Assembly (NCBI RefSeq): GCF_000732905.1
Contig: NZ_CP007588.1
Coordinates: 1,178,001-1,242,000, forward strand
DNA: 64,000 nt
Reading direction: 5' to 3'
DNA from: Weissella tructae
GTDB taxonomy: Bacteria > Bacillota > Bacilli > Lactobacillales > Lactobacillaceae
The notes under the pieces were generated by a model that saw only the letters and a list, made by a program, of their open reading frames with translations, was not told the origin of the DNA and made no database searches. The stretch's first letter is position 1; the number at the start of each line of letters is the position of its first letter. Below, piece after piece: positions 28,752 through 41,325 of this stretch. Both the position numbers and the translations under genes were made by a program.

Positions 28752-31228
28752 TTATACAGTAACTGGCACCTTTTTTACTTCTTTCGTGGTCAAAGTAATC
28801 TTACCTTGCTTCGCGCCAACGACCACTTGCTTATCGGGTGTTAGTTCACCTGATAATAACGCTTCAGCTAATTTATCTTCAACTTGCGTTTGTAGCGCAC
28901 GACGAATTGGACGCGCACCATATTCTGGATCGAAGCCAGCTTCCGCAACAACGTCAATCGCTGCTGGTGTTAACTTCGCTTGAATATCACGTTCAGCCAA
29001 GCGATTAATGACATCTTGTGCCATCAACTTAACGATATCGTGCAATTCAACCTTAGTTAATGAACGGAAGACAACACTTTCGTCCAAACGATTAATAAAT
29101 TCAGGACGGAATGATTCCTTCAACGTCTCTTGGACCAAGGCCTTCATCGCATTGTAATCATCTGCCTTAGACGTTGAACCAAATCCAACCTTCTTTTCAT
29201 CACGCAAACGAGTTGCACCCAAATTAGACGTCATGATAATGATCGTGTTTCGGAAATCAACCTTACGTCCCTTTGCGTCCGTTAGGTAACCATCATCAAA
29301 CACTTGCAACATCAAATTGTAGATATCAGGATGCGCTTTTTCAGCTTCATCCAACAATAGCACTGAATATGGTTGACGACGCACCTGTTCTGTCAATTGG
29401 CCACCTTCATCATAACCAACATAACCTGGCGCAGAACCAACCAAACGACTCGCTGTATGCGCTTCACGATATTCAGACATATCCACACGAATCATATTGT
29501 CTTCTGAACCAAAGACAGTCGCTGCCAAGCTTTCGCCAATTCAGTCTTACCTGTTCCTGTTGGGCCTAAGAACATAAATGTTCCAATCGGACGATTGGGA
29601 TGCTTCAGTCCTGAACGGCTACGACGAATAGCACGAGCAACAGCAGAAACTGCCTCATCTTGACCAATCACGCGCTTATGCAAATCTTCTTCCAAGTTCA
29701 ACAAACGCGTTTGTTCATCGGTTGCCATTTCAGCCAACGGAATACCTGTTTGCTCAGCTAGTAATGTCGTAATATCAGTATCATCAACGGTCATCGCATA
29801 GACCGGCTCTAGTTCCGCATGAACTTGTTCATATGCATCTAACGCTGCACGTTGTGCCATTTCAGCATGGCGTAACGTTGCCGCTGCTTCAAAGTCCAAT
29901 GCCGCAATCGCGGTTTCTTTCTCAACTTGCAATTGTCGTAATGCATCTTGCAACTTGGCATGTTCAGTTGGTTCACCAACACCCGCAATACGCACCTTCG
30001 CCGCTGCTTCATCCATCAAATCAATTGCCTTATCTGGCAAGAAACGATCTGTAATGTAACGCGCAGACAACTTAACTGCAGATTCTACCGCTTGATCAGT
30101 AATCGCCACTTGGTGGAACAATTCATAACGCGGCTTTAGCCCCATCAAAATCTCCATCGCTTCATCTTGTGTTGGTTCTTCAACCATCACTTTAGCAAAA
30201 CGACGTTCTAATGCCGCATCGGCTTCAATGTACTTTTGGTATTCATCTAAGGTCGTAGCCCCAATTGTTTGCAATTCTCCACGCGCCAAAGCTGGCTTCA
30301 AAATATTTGCTGCATCAATCGCACCTTCGGCACCACCTGCACCAATCAACGTGTGCAATTCATCAATAAACAAAATAACATCTTGTTCTTGTTGAATTTC
30401 ATCAACAATCTTCTTCAAACGATCTTCAAATTCTCCACGGAATTTTGTCCCAGCAATCAAAGAACCCATATCCAACATCATCAAACGCTTATGCGCTAAA
30501 TCATGTGGTACATTCCCAGCGACAATCCGTTGTGCTAGACCTTCCGCAATCGCAGTCTTACCAACACCAGGTTCACCCACTAGAACGGGGTTATTCTTTG
30601 AACGACGCGCCAAAATTTGAATCGCACGTTGCACTTCCGCATCACGTCCAATAACCGGATCCATCTTTTGATCCTTAGCTTGTTGCGTTAAGTCCTTCGC
30701 CAATGAATCTAATAAAGGCGTCCCTTCAACGGGTTCCTTGGCACGACGACGCTTATCTGATTTCTTGTTTCCTTTTGTTTGTGGATCAAAACCAGTCTTT
30801 TGGACAATCGCATGACGCAAATCGTTCAAATCCACTTCTAATGCAGCCAAAATACGTGATGCCAAAATTGTTTCATCACTAATCATTGCCAACAAAATAT
30901 GTTCTGTTCCAATTTGCTTTTGGTCAGCCAATTGTGCTTGTTCTGCAGCTTGATCAAGAATCGTTTGGACCTTTGGTGAATAGGGTAAGTAAGTCCCATT
31001 CATCTCACGCGCTAAATTACCATAACCGGTAAATTGCTCAATTTCTTCACGTACAGCTGCTTCATTAACAAAGAATTGTGCTAAAACTTTCCCAGCAATC
31101 CCCATACGTTCCAATACCAATGCCAACAAGACGTGTTCTGTCCCGACCGCTTGATGTTGGAATCTTTTTGCTTGTTCTTGCGCTAAGGCTAATACATTTT
31201 TAGCGCTATCTGTGTATTGTTTTTCCAT
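28752..31228 (-). pseudogene. clpC: clpC, AAA+ ATPase of the ClpCP protease, frameshifted
   Basis: Two consecutive frames together make a full ClpC of about 825 residues: N-domain repeats (1-145), D1 ATPase with GEPGVGKTA at 218-226, a UVR-like middle segment ([14 protein letters not shown]), and D2 ATPase with [13 protein letters not shown]. Just after that second Walker A the reading frame breaks at 29527-29528. The sequence has GCT TGG CAG where GCT TTG GCA (Lys-Ala-Leu-Ala-Ala) is expected, so one T appears to be missing. The first frame then runs 11 wrong codons to a stop at 29492; the second resumes as [29 protein letters not shown]. As it stands, the product has lost most of D2 and could not work as a normal unfoldase. 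A sequencing error at a short T-run is the main alternative. Confidence 0.85.
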
Positions 31229-31230
31229 AC

Positions 31231-31704
31231 TTAATCACGCTCACTTTCAAATTTCAATCGATGTAGTAATCGGTGTAACAGGCGCGCTCTCAGACGATTC
31301 TCGGCAGTGAATCCCGTCACCGCTAAGGCGTCTTTATCAAACATCGTACGCATCAATTCAGCTTCATGCTCTGTCAGAAGTTGATCCCGAACTAAACACG
31401 CCAAAATCGCTTCCGATTGTTGAATCGTTACAACAGGACCAATTTGATCAATCAAAGCATCTAATTGTTCAGCTTCTCGTCTTAGGTGTACACGTTCAAT
31501 TCGCACAAACCCACGACCACCACGTTTTGACACAACAACATACCCATTTTCCAAAGAAAAACGACTGCGCATCACATAATTAATCTGTGATGGTACCACA
31601 TCAAATCGTTCAGCCAAAGCTGAGCGATTCAATTCTATTTGATCACTTTCCGCTAACAAAGCCTTTAAATAGGCTTCGATTTGATCTGACATATTATTCG
31701 TCAT
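31231..31704 (-). CDS. ctsR: Transcriptional repressor CtsR
   Basis: Class III heat-shock repressor of 157 residues that controls clp genes in Firmicutes. It carries the winged-helix start ([13 protein letters not shown]...[20 protein letters not shown]) and the glycine-rich RGGRGFVRI wing that senses heat. Start ATG at 31704 with GGAGGG upstream. It is directly followed by clpC (two bases). A CtsR box in its own promoter indicates autoregulation. Confidence 0.94.
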   Translation of the reverse strand: MTNNMSDQIEAYLKALLAESDQIELNRSALAERFDVVPSQINYVMRSRFSLENGYVVVSKRGGRGFVRIERVHLRREAEQLDALIDQIGPVVTIQQSEAILACLVRDQLLTEHEAELMRTMFDKDALAVTGFTAENRLRARLLHRLLHRLKFESERD

Positions 31705-31732
31705 ATCGGTCCCTCCTACTTTAATTGTCAAA

Positions 31733-31762
31733 ATTATACGTCATCGACTTCTTAAATGTCAA
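31733..31762 (-). promoter_or_regulatory. ctsR-clpC promoter
   Basis: Perfect consensus TTGACA (31762-31757) and TATAAT (31738-31733) separated by 18 bases on the minus strand, 29 bases before the ctsR ATG. A vegetative sigma-A promoter. Confidence 0.8.
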
Positions 31763-31773
31763 CAATAGTCAAG
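31757..31773 (-). promoter_or_regulatory. CtsR operator
   Basis: Direct repeat TGTCAAC-AAT-AGTCAAG (plus strand), close to the CtsR heptad repeat RGTCAAA-N3-RGTCAAA. It covers the -35 hexamer. A further GTCAAA half-site is at 31727-31732. Confidence 0.65.
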
Positions 31774-31788
31774 GTTATAAAACGGGAC

Positions 31789-31822
31789 AAAAAAACGACC
31801 AAGTAAACTTGATCGTTTTTTA
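31789..31822 (-). terminator. Terminator of the tRNA operon
   Basis: Stem AAAAAACGACCAAG / CTTGATCGTTTTTT (one wobble) with U-run, five bases beyond tRNA-Arg on the minus strand. Confidence 0.85.
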
Positions 31823-31826
31823 AGAA

Positions 31827-31900
31827 TGCACCTAGCAGGAGTCGAACCTGCAACCTTCTGATTCGTAGTCAGACACTCTATCCAATTGCGCTATAGGTGC
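31827..31900 (-). tRNA. tRNA-Arg(ACG)
   Basis: Cloverleaf of 74 bases: acceptor GCACCTA/TAGGTGC, D arm AGCGCAATTGGATAGAGTG region, anticodon stem-loop CTGAC-TACGAAT-type with ACG, T arm with GGTTCGACTCC. No CCA encoded. A34 is expected to become inosine through TadA. Confidence 0.93.
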
Positions 31901-31940
31901 ATATTATTAATTTTTTTAATTTGAGAGATATACTCCCAAA

Positions 31941-32013
31941 TGCCGACTACTGGATTCGAACCAGCGACCCCTTCATTACTAGTGAAGTGCTCTGCCAGCT
32001 GAGCTAAGTCGGC
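31941..32013 (-). tRNA. tRNA-Thr(AGT)
   Basis: Cloverleaf of 73 bases: acceptor GCCGACT/AGTCGGC, anticodon arm CTTCA-CTAGTAA-TGAAG giving AGT, T loop TTCGAAT. No CCA encoded. An A34 threonine tRNA. Confidence 0.92.
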
Positions 32014-32016
32014 AAA

Positions 32017-32098
32017 TGCGGATGACAGGAATCGAACCTGCACGCCCGAAGGCACTGGAACCTAAATCCAGCGCGTCTGCCAGTTCCGCCACATCCGC
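32017..32098 (-). tRNA. tRNA-Leu(TAG)
   Basis: Class II tRNA of 82 bases with an extended variable arm (TGCCTTCGGGCGT), acceptor GCGGATG/CATCCGC and anticodon arm CTGGA-TTTAGGT-TCCAG giving TAG. No CCA encoded. First gene of the cluster, three bases ahead of tRNA-Thr. Confidence 0.93.
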
Positions 32099-32135
32099 AT
32101 ACGCTTTTGTTTCAATCACTTGAAACAACTTTTAT

Positions 32136-32164
32136 ATCATATCAAGCTCAGCAACCTTTGTCAA
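32136..32164 (-). promoter_or_regulatory. tRNA operon promoter
   Basis: TTGACA (32164-32159), 17-base spacer, TATGAT (32141-32136) on the minus strand, about 38 bases before tRNA-Leu. A short inverted repeat (GTTTCAA/TTGAAAC, 32109-32126) lies in the leader. Confidence 0.8.
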
Positions 32165-32237
32165 CGTTTCTTTCGAAAGTTTTTAAAAGTTTTTCGAACC
32201 GTCATCTCTTAGGTGTTACCCCTTGACGACTTAAACT

Positions 32238-32266
32238 ATATTACATGATAGATTCGCATAACGCAA
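32238..32266 (-). promoter_or_regulatory. Possible second upstream promoter for the tRNA operon
   Basis: TTGCGT (32266-32261), 17-base spacer, TAATAT (32243-32238), minus strand, about 100 bases further upstream. Confidence 0.35.
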
Positions 32267-32277
32267 CCCTTTTTCCA

Positions 32278-32313
32278 TAAAAAAAAGCAATTATCTGAAA
32301 TAATTGCTTTTTT
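32278..32313 (-). terminator. Terminator of dgk-serS
   Basis: Perfect stem AAAAAAGCAATTAT / ATAATTGCTTTTTT around a short loop, 13 bases after the serS stop. Confidence 0.88.
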
Positions 32314-32325
32314 GATCATATTTGA

Positions 32326-33609
32326 TTAGATTTCGTCTTCTGGAACAATCTTTTCTGCCCCAAAGTACGGTACCAACGCTGTTGGAATCGTTACAGTACC
32401 ATCTTCATTTTGGTAGTTTTCCAAAATAGCAGCAACTGTACGACCGACCGCAAGACCAGAACCGTTCAATGTGTGTGCAAATTGCAACTTACCTTCTTCG
32501 TCACGGTATTGAATACGTGCACGACGAGCTTGGAAGTTTTCTGTGTTTGAAACAGAAGAAATTTCACGATACAAACTTTGTTCTGGCATCCATACTTCTA
32601 AGTCATATGTCTTAGCGGCTGAGAATCCCATGTCCCCTGTTGACAATGTCAACACGTGGTATGGCAATTCAAGCTTTTGTAGAATGTTTTCCGCATCTGC
32701 AACCATTTGTTCCAAAGCATCGTATGATTCGTCTGCCTTCGCAAACTTAACCATTTCTACCTTATTGAATTGGTGCATACGAATCAAACCACGTGTATCA
32801 CGTCCAGCTGAACCAGCTTCTTGACGGAATGATGGTGAAACAGCTGTCAAAGAGATTGGCAACTTAGCTGCATCAAGAATCTCTTCACGGTAATAGTTTG
32901 TCAATGGCACTTCCGCAGTAGGGATCAATGTCAAACCTTCATCACCCTTCAAACGGTAAGCATCATCTTCAAACTTAGGATATTGCCCAGTTCCGTACAT
33001 AGCAGCGTCCTTAACCATGTATGGTGTGATAACTTCTTTATATCCTTCTTGTTGGTGTTGATCCAACATGAAGTTGTAAACGGCACGTTCTAGGCGAGCA
33101 CCTTGTCCCATGTAGTAGACAAAACGTGCACCAGATACCTTTGCACCACGTTCCCAATCCAAAATACCAAGGTCTTCACCAATTTCATAGTGCGCCTTTG
33201 GTTGGAAGGCGAATTCACGAGGTTGTCCAACTTCACGTTCAACACGGTTCGCTTCTTCATCCGCCCCAACTGGAATACCTGGGTTTGGCAAGTTAGGCAA
33301 AAGCAACATGCGTCCTTCAATAGCTGATTCAAGTTCTGTCACTTGTTCATCTAATTCGCGAATCTCAGCTGATACAGCTTGCATTTCTGCAATTGTTTCA
33401 GTGGCATCTTCTTTATTACGCTTCTTTTGACCAATTTCGTCTGAAACAGTATTACGACGTGCCTTCAATTCTTCAACACGAACCAATAGATCACGACGCT
33501 TAGCATCGTCAGCCAAAATCGCATCAATCGTTGCGCCATCTACACCACGAGTTGCCAAACGTTCCTTAACTTCTTCGGCGTTACTACGCATCAACTTAAT
33601 ATCAATCAT
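32326..33609 (-). CDS. serS: Seryl-tRNA synthetase
   Basis: Class II synthetase of 427 residues: an N-terminal coiled-coil arm (about 1-110) that contacts the long variable arm of tRNA-Ser, then the catalytic core with motif 2 ([26 protein letters not shown]) and motif 3 near the C-terminus ([17 protein letters not shown]). AGGAGTG precedes the ATG. Only 12 bases follow the kinase gene, so no T-box leader exists directly ahead of it. Confidence 0.97.
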   Translation of the reverse strand: MIDIKLMRSNAEEVKERLATRGVDGATIDAILADDAKRRDLLVRVEELKARRNTVSDEIGQKKRNKEDATETIAEMQAVSAEIRELDEQVTELESAIEGRMLLLPNLPNPGIPVGADEEANRVEREVGQPREFAFQPKAHYEIGEDLGILDWERGAKVSGARFVYYMGQGARLERAVYNFMLDQHQQEGYKEVITPYMVKDAAMYGTGQYPKFEDDAYRLKGDEGLTLIPTAEVPLTNYYREEILDAAKLPISLTAVSPSFRQEAGSAGRDTRGLIRMHQFNKVEMVKFAKADESYDALEQMVADAENILQKLELPYHVLTLSTGDMGFSAAKTYDLEVWMPEQSLYREISSVSNTENFQARRARIQYRDEEGKLQFAHTLNGSGLAVGRTVAAILENYQNEDGTVTIPTALVPYFGAEKIVPEDEI

Positions 33610-33621
33610 ATGTGTACACTC

Positions 33622-34263
33622 CTAACGTAGGTTTAATTTTTCTAATTCAGTGTCAATAATTGCCAAGACAGCATCACGTGCTGCTGGGTCTTCAACGAAG
33701 TCGTAATCATCCCCATTGATTTGCAATTTAGGTGAACGATCATAAGCAGCAAACCAATCCGTGTAACGTTGGTTTAGTTCCTTATAGTATTCAAACAAAC
33801 TCGCATCGTTATCCAATTGTTCAAAATCACGACCACGCTTTTTAATACGTTCTAACATCTTGTCAAAACTAACAGAAATATGAATCAACAAATCAGGATC
33901 TTTTTGTTCATCAGATGATTCAATCTTTTCCATCATGTTGTTCAAAAGATCAGCATAAATTTCTGCTTCTGTTTGCGTAGCACGTTCTAGGTCTGCATTT
34001 AATTGAAATAGCAAACGATCTTCATAAATTGAACGATCAATAATGTTCAATGGTTGTACACGCGCTTCTTTAATATTTTCCAAACGCTTATTCAAGAAGT
34101 AATTCTGCAACAAAAATCCATAGCGTTGTGGATCTTCATAAAATAATGGCAAAATCGGGTTATCATCTACCGATTCGTAAAAGGCATCACTTCCTAAATG
34201 TTCAGCCAACATCGTCGTTAGACTTGTTTTTCCTGCCCCAATCGTTCCAGACAACACTATCAT
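33622..34263 (-). CDS. Deoxynucleoside kinase (dAK/dGK/dCK family)
   Basis: A 213-residue kinase for salvage of deoxyadenosine, deoxyguanosine or deoxycytidine. P-loop GTIGAGKTS at 6-14, the E-D-R-S type motif IIDRSIYED around 74-82 and the basic lid RIKKRGRDFEQ. Lactobacilli carry such genes in pairs; only one is here. AGGAAT precedes the ATG. Base specificity cannot be told. Confidence 0.88.
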   Translation of the reverse strand: MIVLSGTIGAGKTSLTTMLAEHLGSDAFYESVDDNPILPLFYEDPQRYGFLLQNYFLNKRLENIKEARVQPLNIIDRSIYEDRLLFQLNADLERATQTEAEIYADLLNNMMEKIESSDEQKDPDLLIHISVSFDKMLERIKKRGRDFEQLDNDASLFEYYKELNQRYTDWFAAYDRSPKLQINGDDYDFVEDPAARDAVLAIIDTELEKLNLR

Positions 34264-34306
34264 CGATTATTCCTACTTTCCATAATTCTTATATCGCTTA
34301 TTTTAG

Positions 34307-34340
34307 CAAAAAAAGCGGTACCTGTCAGATTTACACGTAC
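34307..34340 (-). terminator. Terminator of the carboxypeptidase pair
   Basis: Stem GTACCTGT / ACACGTAC (one mismatch) directly after the stop, with a U-run on the minus strand. Confidence 0.5.
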
Positions 34341-34343
34341 TTA

Positions 34344-35114
34344 TTACTTATTTTGATTCATTAAATCCCAATATTGTTCAAGTGTTAGGTTGTTCTTAGC
34401 CATATATTGCGCATTTTCAACACCAACATAACGGAAGTGCCAACTTTCATAAGCGATTCCTGTACTTTCACGACCCTCAGCAGTCTTAGGGTAACGCAAA
34501 ACAAATCCATAATCCGGCGCATGTTTAATTAACCATTGTTGGGCTTTCGTTTCATCTGCTTCAGGATTCAAAGCATGGTGCACGTCCCAATATTCATTCG
34601 CCATGATATCTACACCTAAACCAGTATGATGTTCACTGGCGCCAGGTGTTTGAATATATTCTAACGTCTTTTCCATGGCCTCGTCTTCACTATCACCTTG
34701 CGCCAAGTATTGCGCCACTTGTGTATCAATCACGGTTTGTTGATACGCAATCGAACGATACGCCGACACAATCGTTACAGGGTATCCTGCTTCAGTCGCT
34801 GCATTTACAAAATCAGTTAGTGATTGTTTCATCAACGCATTATAAGTCACACCTTGCATCTCAGCCTTCTCAAAATCGATTTCCGCTTTTAACGGATGCT
34901 TCTTGTTGACCAAAACCAAAGCTGGATTGTCAGTTGTTGCATCTGCTGGCAATCCGTCTTTCGACTTACTTGCGTTATTTTTTGTTGTCACATTAGATTC
35001 GGCCTTATTCGTTTCCACTGGAACATTTTTAGGCGTTACTGCTTGTTGATAAAACCAGAATCCACCCAAAACAATTAACGCACTTCCAATTACAATACCG
35101 ACATTTTTACGCAT
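34344..35114 (-). CDS. D-alanyl-D-alanine carboxypeptidase, VanY/M15B family
   Basis: Zinc peptidase of 256 residues that trims D-Ala from muropeptides. N-terminal membrane anchor (3-23), a low-complexity Asn/Lys/Thr linker (30-62), then the M15B domain. SxHxxGxxxD is at 160-169 (H162, D169) and E223/H226 in ESWHFRYVG. The start at 35114 has GGAGAAGG upstream; a longer frame to 35147 would run into dacA. It is downstream of dacA by 11 bases: two unrelated carboxypeptidase types in one operon. Confidence 0.9.
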   Translation of the reverse strand: MRKNVGIVIGSALIVLGGFWFYQQAVTPKNVPVETNKAESNVTTKNNASKSKDGLPADATTDNPALVLVNKKHPLKAEIDFEKAEMQGVTYNALMKQSLTDFVNAATEAGYPVTIVSAYRSIAYQQTVIDTQVAQYLAQGDSEDEAMEKTLEYIQTPGASEHHTGLGVDIMANEYWDVHHALNPEADETKAQQWLIKHAPDYGFVLRYPKTAEGRESTGIAYESWHFRYVGVENAQYMAKNNLTLEQYWDLMNQNK

Positions 35115-35125
35115 ATCCTTCTCCT

Positions 35126-36346
35126 CTACCCGAAGATTGATCGCCACGTACGAACAAACCAGTTCGCCGGCTCAACATCTTCGTCTGTCATAACCTTCAC
35201 TGTACCAACACCAGGTAGATAATTGTCAGATTTCGTACTAAATTGCCATTTAGCTGAACCAATTGTTTCTCCTGCTTTATAGGGCACTTCTGATGTTAAC
35301 TTTACATCATCAAACTTAGGCATATCTTCTTGCACACCAAGCAAGAATGATTGTTTCTTAGCTAAACTAACTGACGCTTGCCCTGCAGCAGCTTGATTAT
35401 CTTTCACATCCGACACAGTCGTCCCTCTATCTAGGGTTTCAGCTTTCAATTGCGCAGATGCTTGATGCCACATATTTTTAGATGTTGTAAATACTTCTGT
35501 TTCACTATCTGCTGGACGCGCATTCAAAACAACAGATAGCACAGGCACACCATGAATACTTGTTTTAGCAACTAAGTTTTTCCCATATTCTAAAATGGTC
35601 CCAGTCTTCATCCCCAAAACTTTAAATTCCTTGTCTTTCAACAATTCATTTGTATTCTCAAGTTTAACGTATCCGCCCTTCCCATCCGGGAATTGTTCCG
35701 TGATTTTACCATTGAACGTCAACATATGCGGATAATCCTGCATAATACGTCCCGCAATAATGGCTACTTCACGAGCAGATAATCGATTCATATCATCTTC
35801 ATGATATGTATCAGTTTGAAAAGGACCTAGCGCACCAACTGGTAATCCACTAGCTGATGACCAGTTTGCATCCGGAATTCCCCAACTGGCTAATTTTTCA
35901 TTTGCCATTTCATTAAACTTTTCTTGGTCACCGGCAATTAAGTCAGCCAAAACTAATGACGCACTATTACTTGAAGGTAGTAACGTTGCATTCATCAAAT
36001 CTTCTAATGTGTATTCACCATCGACATACAATGGCACCGTCGCAACTGACATATCATGACTGTATTCAGCTAACTTTGGCTTAATTTTAATTTTTTGATC
36101 CCAAGACAATTTCCCTTCAGCGACCGCTTCTTCAATAAAGTAAGCAACCACTAATTTGGATACTGACCCTAACGGCAAACGCTCATCCCCGTTCTTTTCA
36201 GCAACAATGCGTCCTGTATTCAAATCCACTAACAACGCTGCTGTTGAACTCGTCTCAGGTGTAAACACTGCAGCTGACGCCGATGTTGACCCTAATACCA
36301 TCACCATCGCCATTAACACCATCACAGCTTGTTTCAATCGTCTCAT
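35126..36346 (-). CDS. dacA: Serine D-alanyl-D-alanine carboxypeptidase (PBP5/DacA type)
   Basis: Low-molecular-weight penicillin-binding protein of 406 residues. Signal peptide ends near ASA at 23-25. The active-site motifs are S61-V-S-K64, S125-S-N127 and K247-T-G249. A C-terminal beta-rich PBP5_C domain is followed by an amphipathic tail (NWFVRTWRSIFG) that would hold it to the membrane. GGAG precedes the ATG. It removes the terminal D-Ala from pentapeptides. Confidence 0.94.
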   Translation of the reverse strand: MRRLKQAVMVLMAMVMVLGSTSASAAVFTPETSSTAALLVDLNTGRIVAEKNGDERLPLGSVSKLVVAYFIEEAVAEGKLSWDQKIKIKPKLAEYSHDMSVATVPLYVDGEYTLEDLMNATLLPSSNSASLVLADLIAGDQEKFNEMANEKLASWGIPDANWSSASGLPVGALGPFQTDTYHEDDMNRLSAREVAIIAGRIMQDYPHMLTFNGKITEQFPDGKGGYVKLENTNELLKDKEFKVLGMKTGTILEYGKNLVAKTSIHGVPVLSVVLNARPADSETEVFTTSKNMWHQASAQLKAETLDRGTTVSDVKDNQAAAGQASVSLAKKQSFLLGVQEDMPKFDDVKLTSEVPYKAGETIGSAKWQFSTKSDNYLPGVGTVKVMTDEDVEPANWFVRTWRSIFG

Positions 36347-36380
36347 ATTCGTTCTCCATTCGAAAATCTAGTCGCTTTTC

Positions 36381-36386
36381 ATTATA
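36381..36386 (-). promoter_or_regulatory. Possible -10 of the dacA promoter
   Basis: Consensus TATAAT on the minus strand 35 bases before the dacA ATG; no good -35 partner. Confidence 0.3.
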
Positions 36387-36414
36387 CGCCCTTACACCAG
36401 GTTACGCGACCGCA

Positions 36415-36442
36415 ACAAAAAAAGCCGACCAAATAGTCGACT
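36415..36442 (-). terminator. Terminator of the atp operon
   Basis: Seven-base stem AGCCGAC / GTCGACT (one wobble) and a long U-run on the minus strand, nine bases after the atpC stop. Confidence 0.8.
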
Positions 36443-36450
36443 CAATTTGT

Positions 36451-36870
36451 TTATTTTCCAGTTGCAGCGTGGATACGGTTAACCGCACGCGATAGCGCTG
36501 CTTCGGCACGTTCAGATTCACGCTTGTTTTGTGCTTCGCGCAAGTGACGTTCAGCACGTTCACGAGCAGCAGTTGCACGAGCCACGTCAATCGTATCGGC
36601 ACGTTCAGCGGCATCAGCCACAATGGTTAATAGATTGTTTGAGAACTCAGCAAAACCACCATTAACCGCAATCAATTTTTCGAAACCTTCAGTTTGGTTT
36701 TCAATCTTAACCTCACTGATACGAAGAGCTGAAATAAACGGTGTGTGATTGGCCATGACACCCGTTTCACCACTTACTGTGTGTAAAACGACCATCGTTG
36801 CATCTGCATGAGTAAAGACATCGCCATCAGGCGTTACGACATCAACCGCAAAGGTGTGCTTCTCTAACAT
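36451..36870 (-). CDS. atpC: ATP synthase epsilon subunit
   Basis: Central-stalk regulatory subunit of 139 residues. N-terminal beta sandwich (TFAVDVVTPDGDVF...) and C-terminal two-helix domain (AAERADTIDVARATAARERAERHL...). Last gene of the operon, 17 bases after atpD. Confidence 0.95.
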   Translation of the reverse strand: MLEKHTFAVDVVTPDGDVFTHADATMVVLHTVSGETGVMANHTPFISALRISEVKIENQTEGFEKLIAVNGGFAEFSNNLLTIVADAAERADTIDVARATAARERAERHLREAQNKRESERAEAALSRAVNRIHAATGK

Positions 36871-36887
36871 CGGCGACCTCCTTTAGG

Positions 36888-38324
<1,437 letters not shown>

Positions 38325-39209
38325 CTACTTTTCAAGTGCAGCCATTCCACCCGTAATTTCTGTAATTTCAGTCGTGATCGCACTTTGACGTGCACGATTG
38401 AATTGCAATTCTAACTTATCAATAACTTCTTTGGCATTATCAGAAGCCGCAGACATTGAATTAACAGAAGCAGCGTGTTCCGCTGTCTTCGCGTCCAAGA
38501 TTGCCCCGTAAATGAGACTTTGCGCATATTGCGGCAAAACCACATTCAAAATTTGTTCCGGTGAAGGTTCAAATTCATATTCTGGTTGAATCCCTGATTC
38601 AGGGTCTGTTGCTTCCATACCTTCTGTATTAACAGGTAAGAATTGTTCAATCGTTACTTCATTTGAAACACGTGATACGAAATGTTGGTAAGCAACTTGC
38701 AACTCGTCAAAGACTTCGTTGTTATACATTGCAGTTACCATCTTAACGATATCGCGTACTTCATTAAAGACGGGCACGTCCGGCACCTCACGATATTCAT
38801 ACGCCACATTAAAGCCACGCTTCTTAAAGAAGTCAGCGCCATTACCACCAACCGCTAAAATAACAATTTGATCACGGTTTAGGTTGCGAGCTTCGATGTC
38901 CGCCAAAACCGCCTTAAGGAGAGTAGAGTTATATCCACCCACCAAACCACGGTCAGACGTAATCACCAAATAACCAACTTCTTTAACTTCACGTTGTTCT
39001 AAAAGCGTATCTCCAACATTTGACAACTTAGCTTGCGCCAAATGCGCAACCACATTATGCAAATGTTGTGAGTAGGTTTTATACCCTTGCCCTGAACGTT
39101 GAATCTTACCCAATTTTGCCGTTGAGACCATTTGCATGGCACTCGTAATTTGGCGGGTATTTTTCGTTGAGCTGATACGGTGTTGAATTTCTTGTAAAGA
39201 AGCTCCCAT
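38325..39209 (-). CDS. atpG: ATP synthase gamma subunit
   Basis: Rotor shaft of 294 residues: N-terminal helix [25 protein letters not shown] and C-terminal helix ending [17 protein letters not shown], the two halves of the coiled coil. A GGAGGG-type site precedes the ATG. Confidence 0.97.
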   Translation of the reverse strand: MGASLQEIQHRISSTKNTRQITSAMQMVSTAKLGKIQRSGQGYKTYSQHLHNVVAHLAQAKLSNVGDTLLEQREVKEVGYLVITSDRGLVGGYNSTLLKAVLADIEARNLNRDQIVILAVGGNGADFFKKRGFNVAYEYREVPDVPVFNEVRDIVKMVTAMYNNEVFDELQVAYQHFVSRVSNEVTIEQFLPVNTEGMEATDPESGIQPEYEFEPSPEQILNVVLPQYAQSLIYGAILDAKTAEHAASVNSMSAASDNAKEVIDKLELQFNRARQSAITTEITEITGGMAALEK

Positions 39210-39224
39210 GTTCGCCCTCCTACT

Positions 39225-40772
<1,548 letters not shown>

Positions 40773-40779
40773 TTACACA

Positions 40780-41325
40780 TTAACCAACAATGTGTTGACG
40801 AACTTGTGCTAATTTCTTAGCAATTGAGCCGTCCATTGTCACGTTATTTGCTTGTACAATAACCCCACCAATAATGGCTGGGTCAATCTTTTCTACTAAG
40901 ACAATTTCGTTTGCGTTAAATTGTTTTTTCAACTTTAAAGTTAGACGCTCACGTTGTGCATCGTCTAATGCAACGACAGTCGTCACTTCAGCAGTTACTC
41001 GCCCTTGATCAGCGTCAACAAGCTTACGATAAGCATCGACAATCAATGGCAAATCACCAATGCGACCATTCTCAAATACCAATGCCAACAAACGGGCTCC
41101 CAAAGGAGTCATATTTGCTGAAACAGTTGCCATAATTTCTTCTTTAACAGCAGCTGGTACTTGTGGTGATTGCAAAGCACGCATTGTCACTTCATCAGAT
41201 GATAAAGCCGCGACACGCACTTGTAATTCCTCTAAAGTCACACTATCTGCGTTATCCGCGTGTGATAGCTCAAACAAAGCAACAGCATAGCGTTTTGCCG
41301 TTGTTACTTTATTATTGCTGACCAT
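40780..41325 (-). CDS. atpH: ATP synthase delta subunit
   Basis: Peripheral-stalk subunit of 181 residues (OSCP family), starting with TAKRYAVALFELS and ending with the conserved IGGVIVQANNVTMDGSIAKKL region. It overlaps atpF by 14 bases; AGGAGCG precedes its ATG. Confidence 0.95.
   Translation of the reverse strand: MVSNNKVTTAKRYAVALFELSHADNADSVTLEELQVRVAALSSDEVTMRALQSPQVPAAVKEEIMATVSANMTPLGARLLALVFENGRIGDLPLIVDAYRKLVDADQGRVTAEVTTVVALDDAQRERLTLKLKKQFNANEIVLVEKIDPAIIGGVIVQANNVTMDGSIAKKLAQVRQHIVG

Noticed and set aside
29518-29540. Programmed -1 frameshift in clpC
   Set aside because: The sequence at the break (GCGAAAGCTTGG) is not a standard slippery heptamer, and ClpC is not known to need one; loss of a T is simpler.
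32160-32280. Riboswitch or T-box upstream of the tRNA/serS region
   Set aside because: The DNA lies downstream of serS and ahead of tRNA genes; I could not recognise T-box or riboswitch sequence elements.
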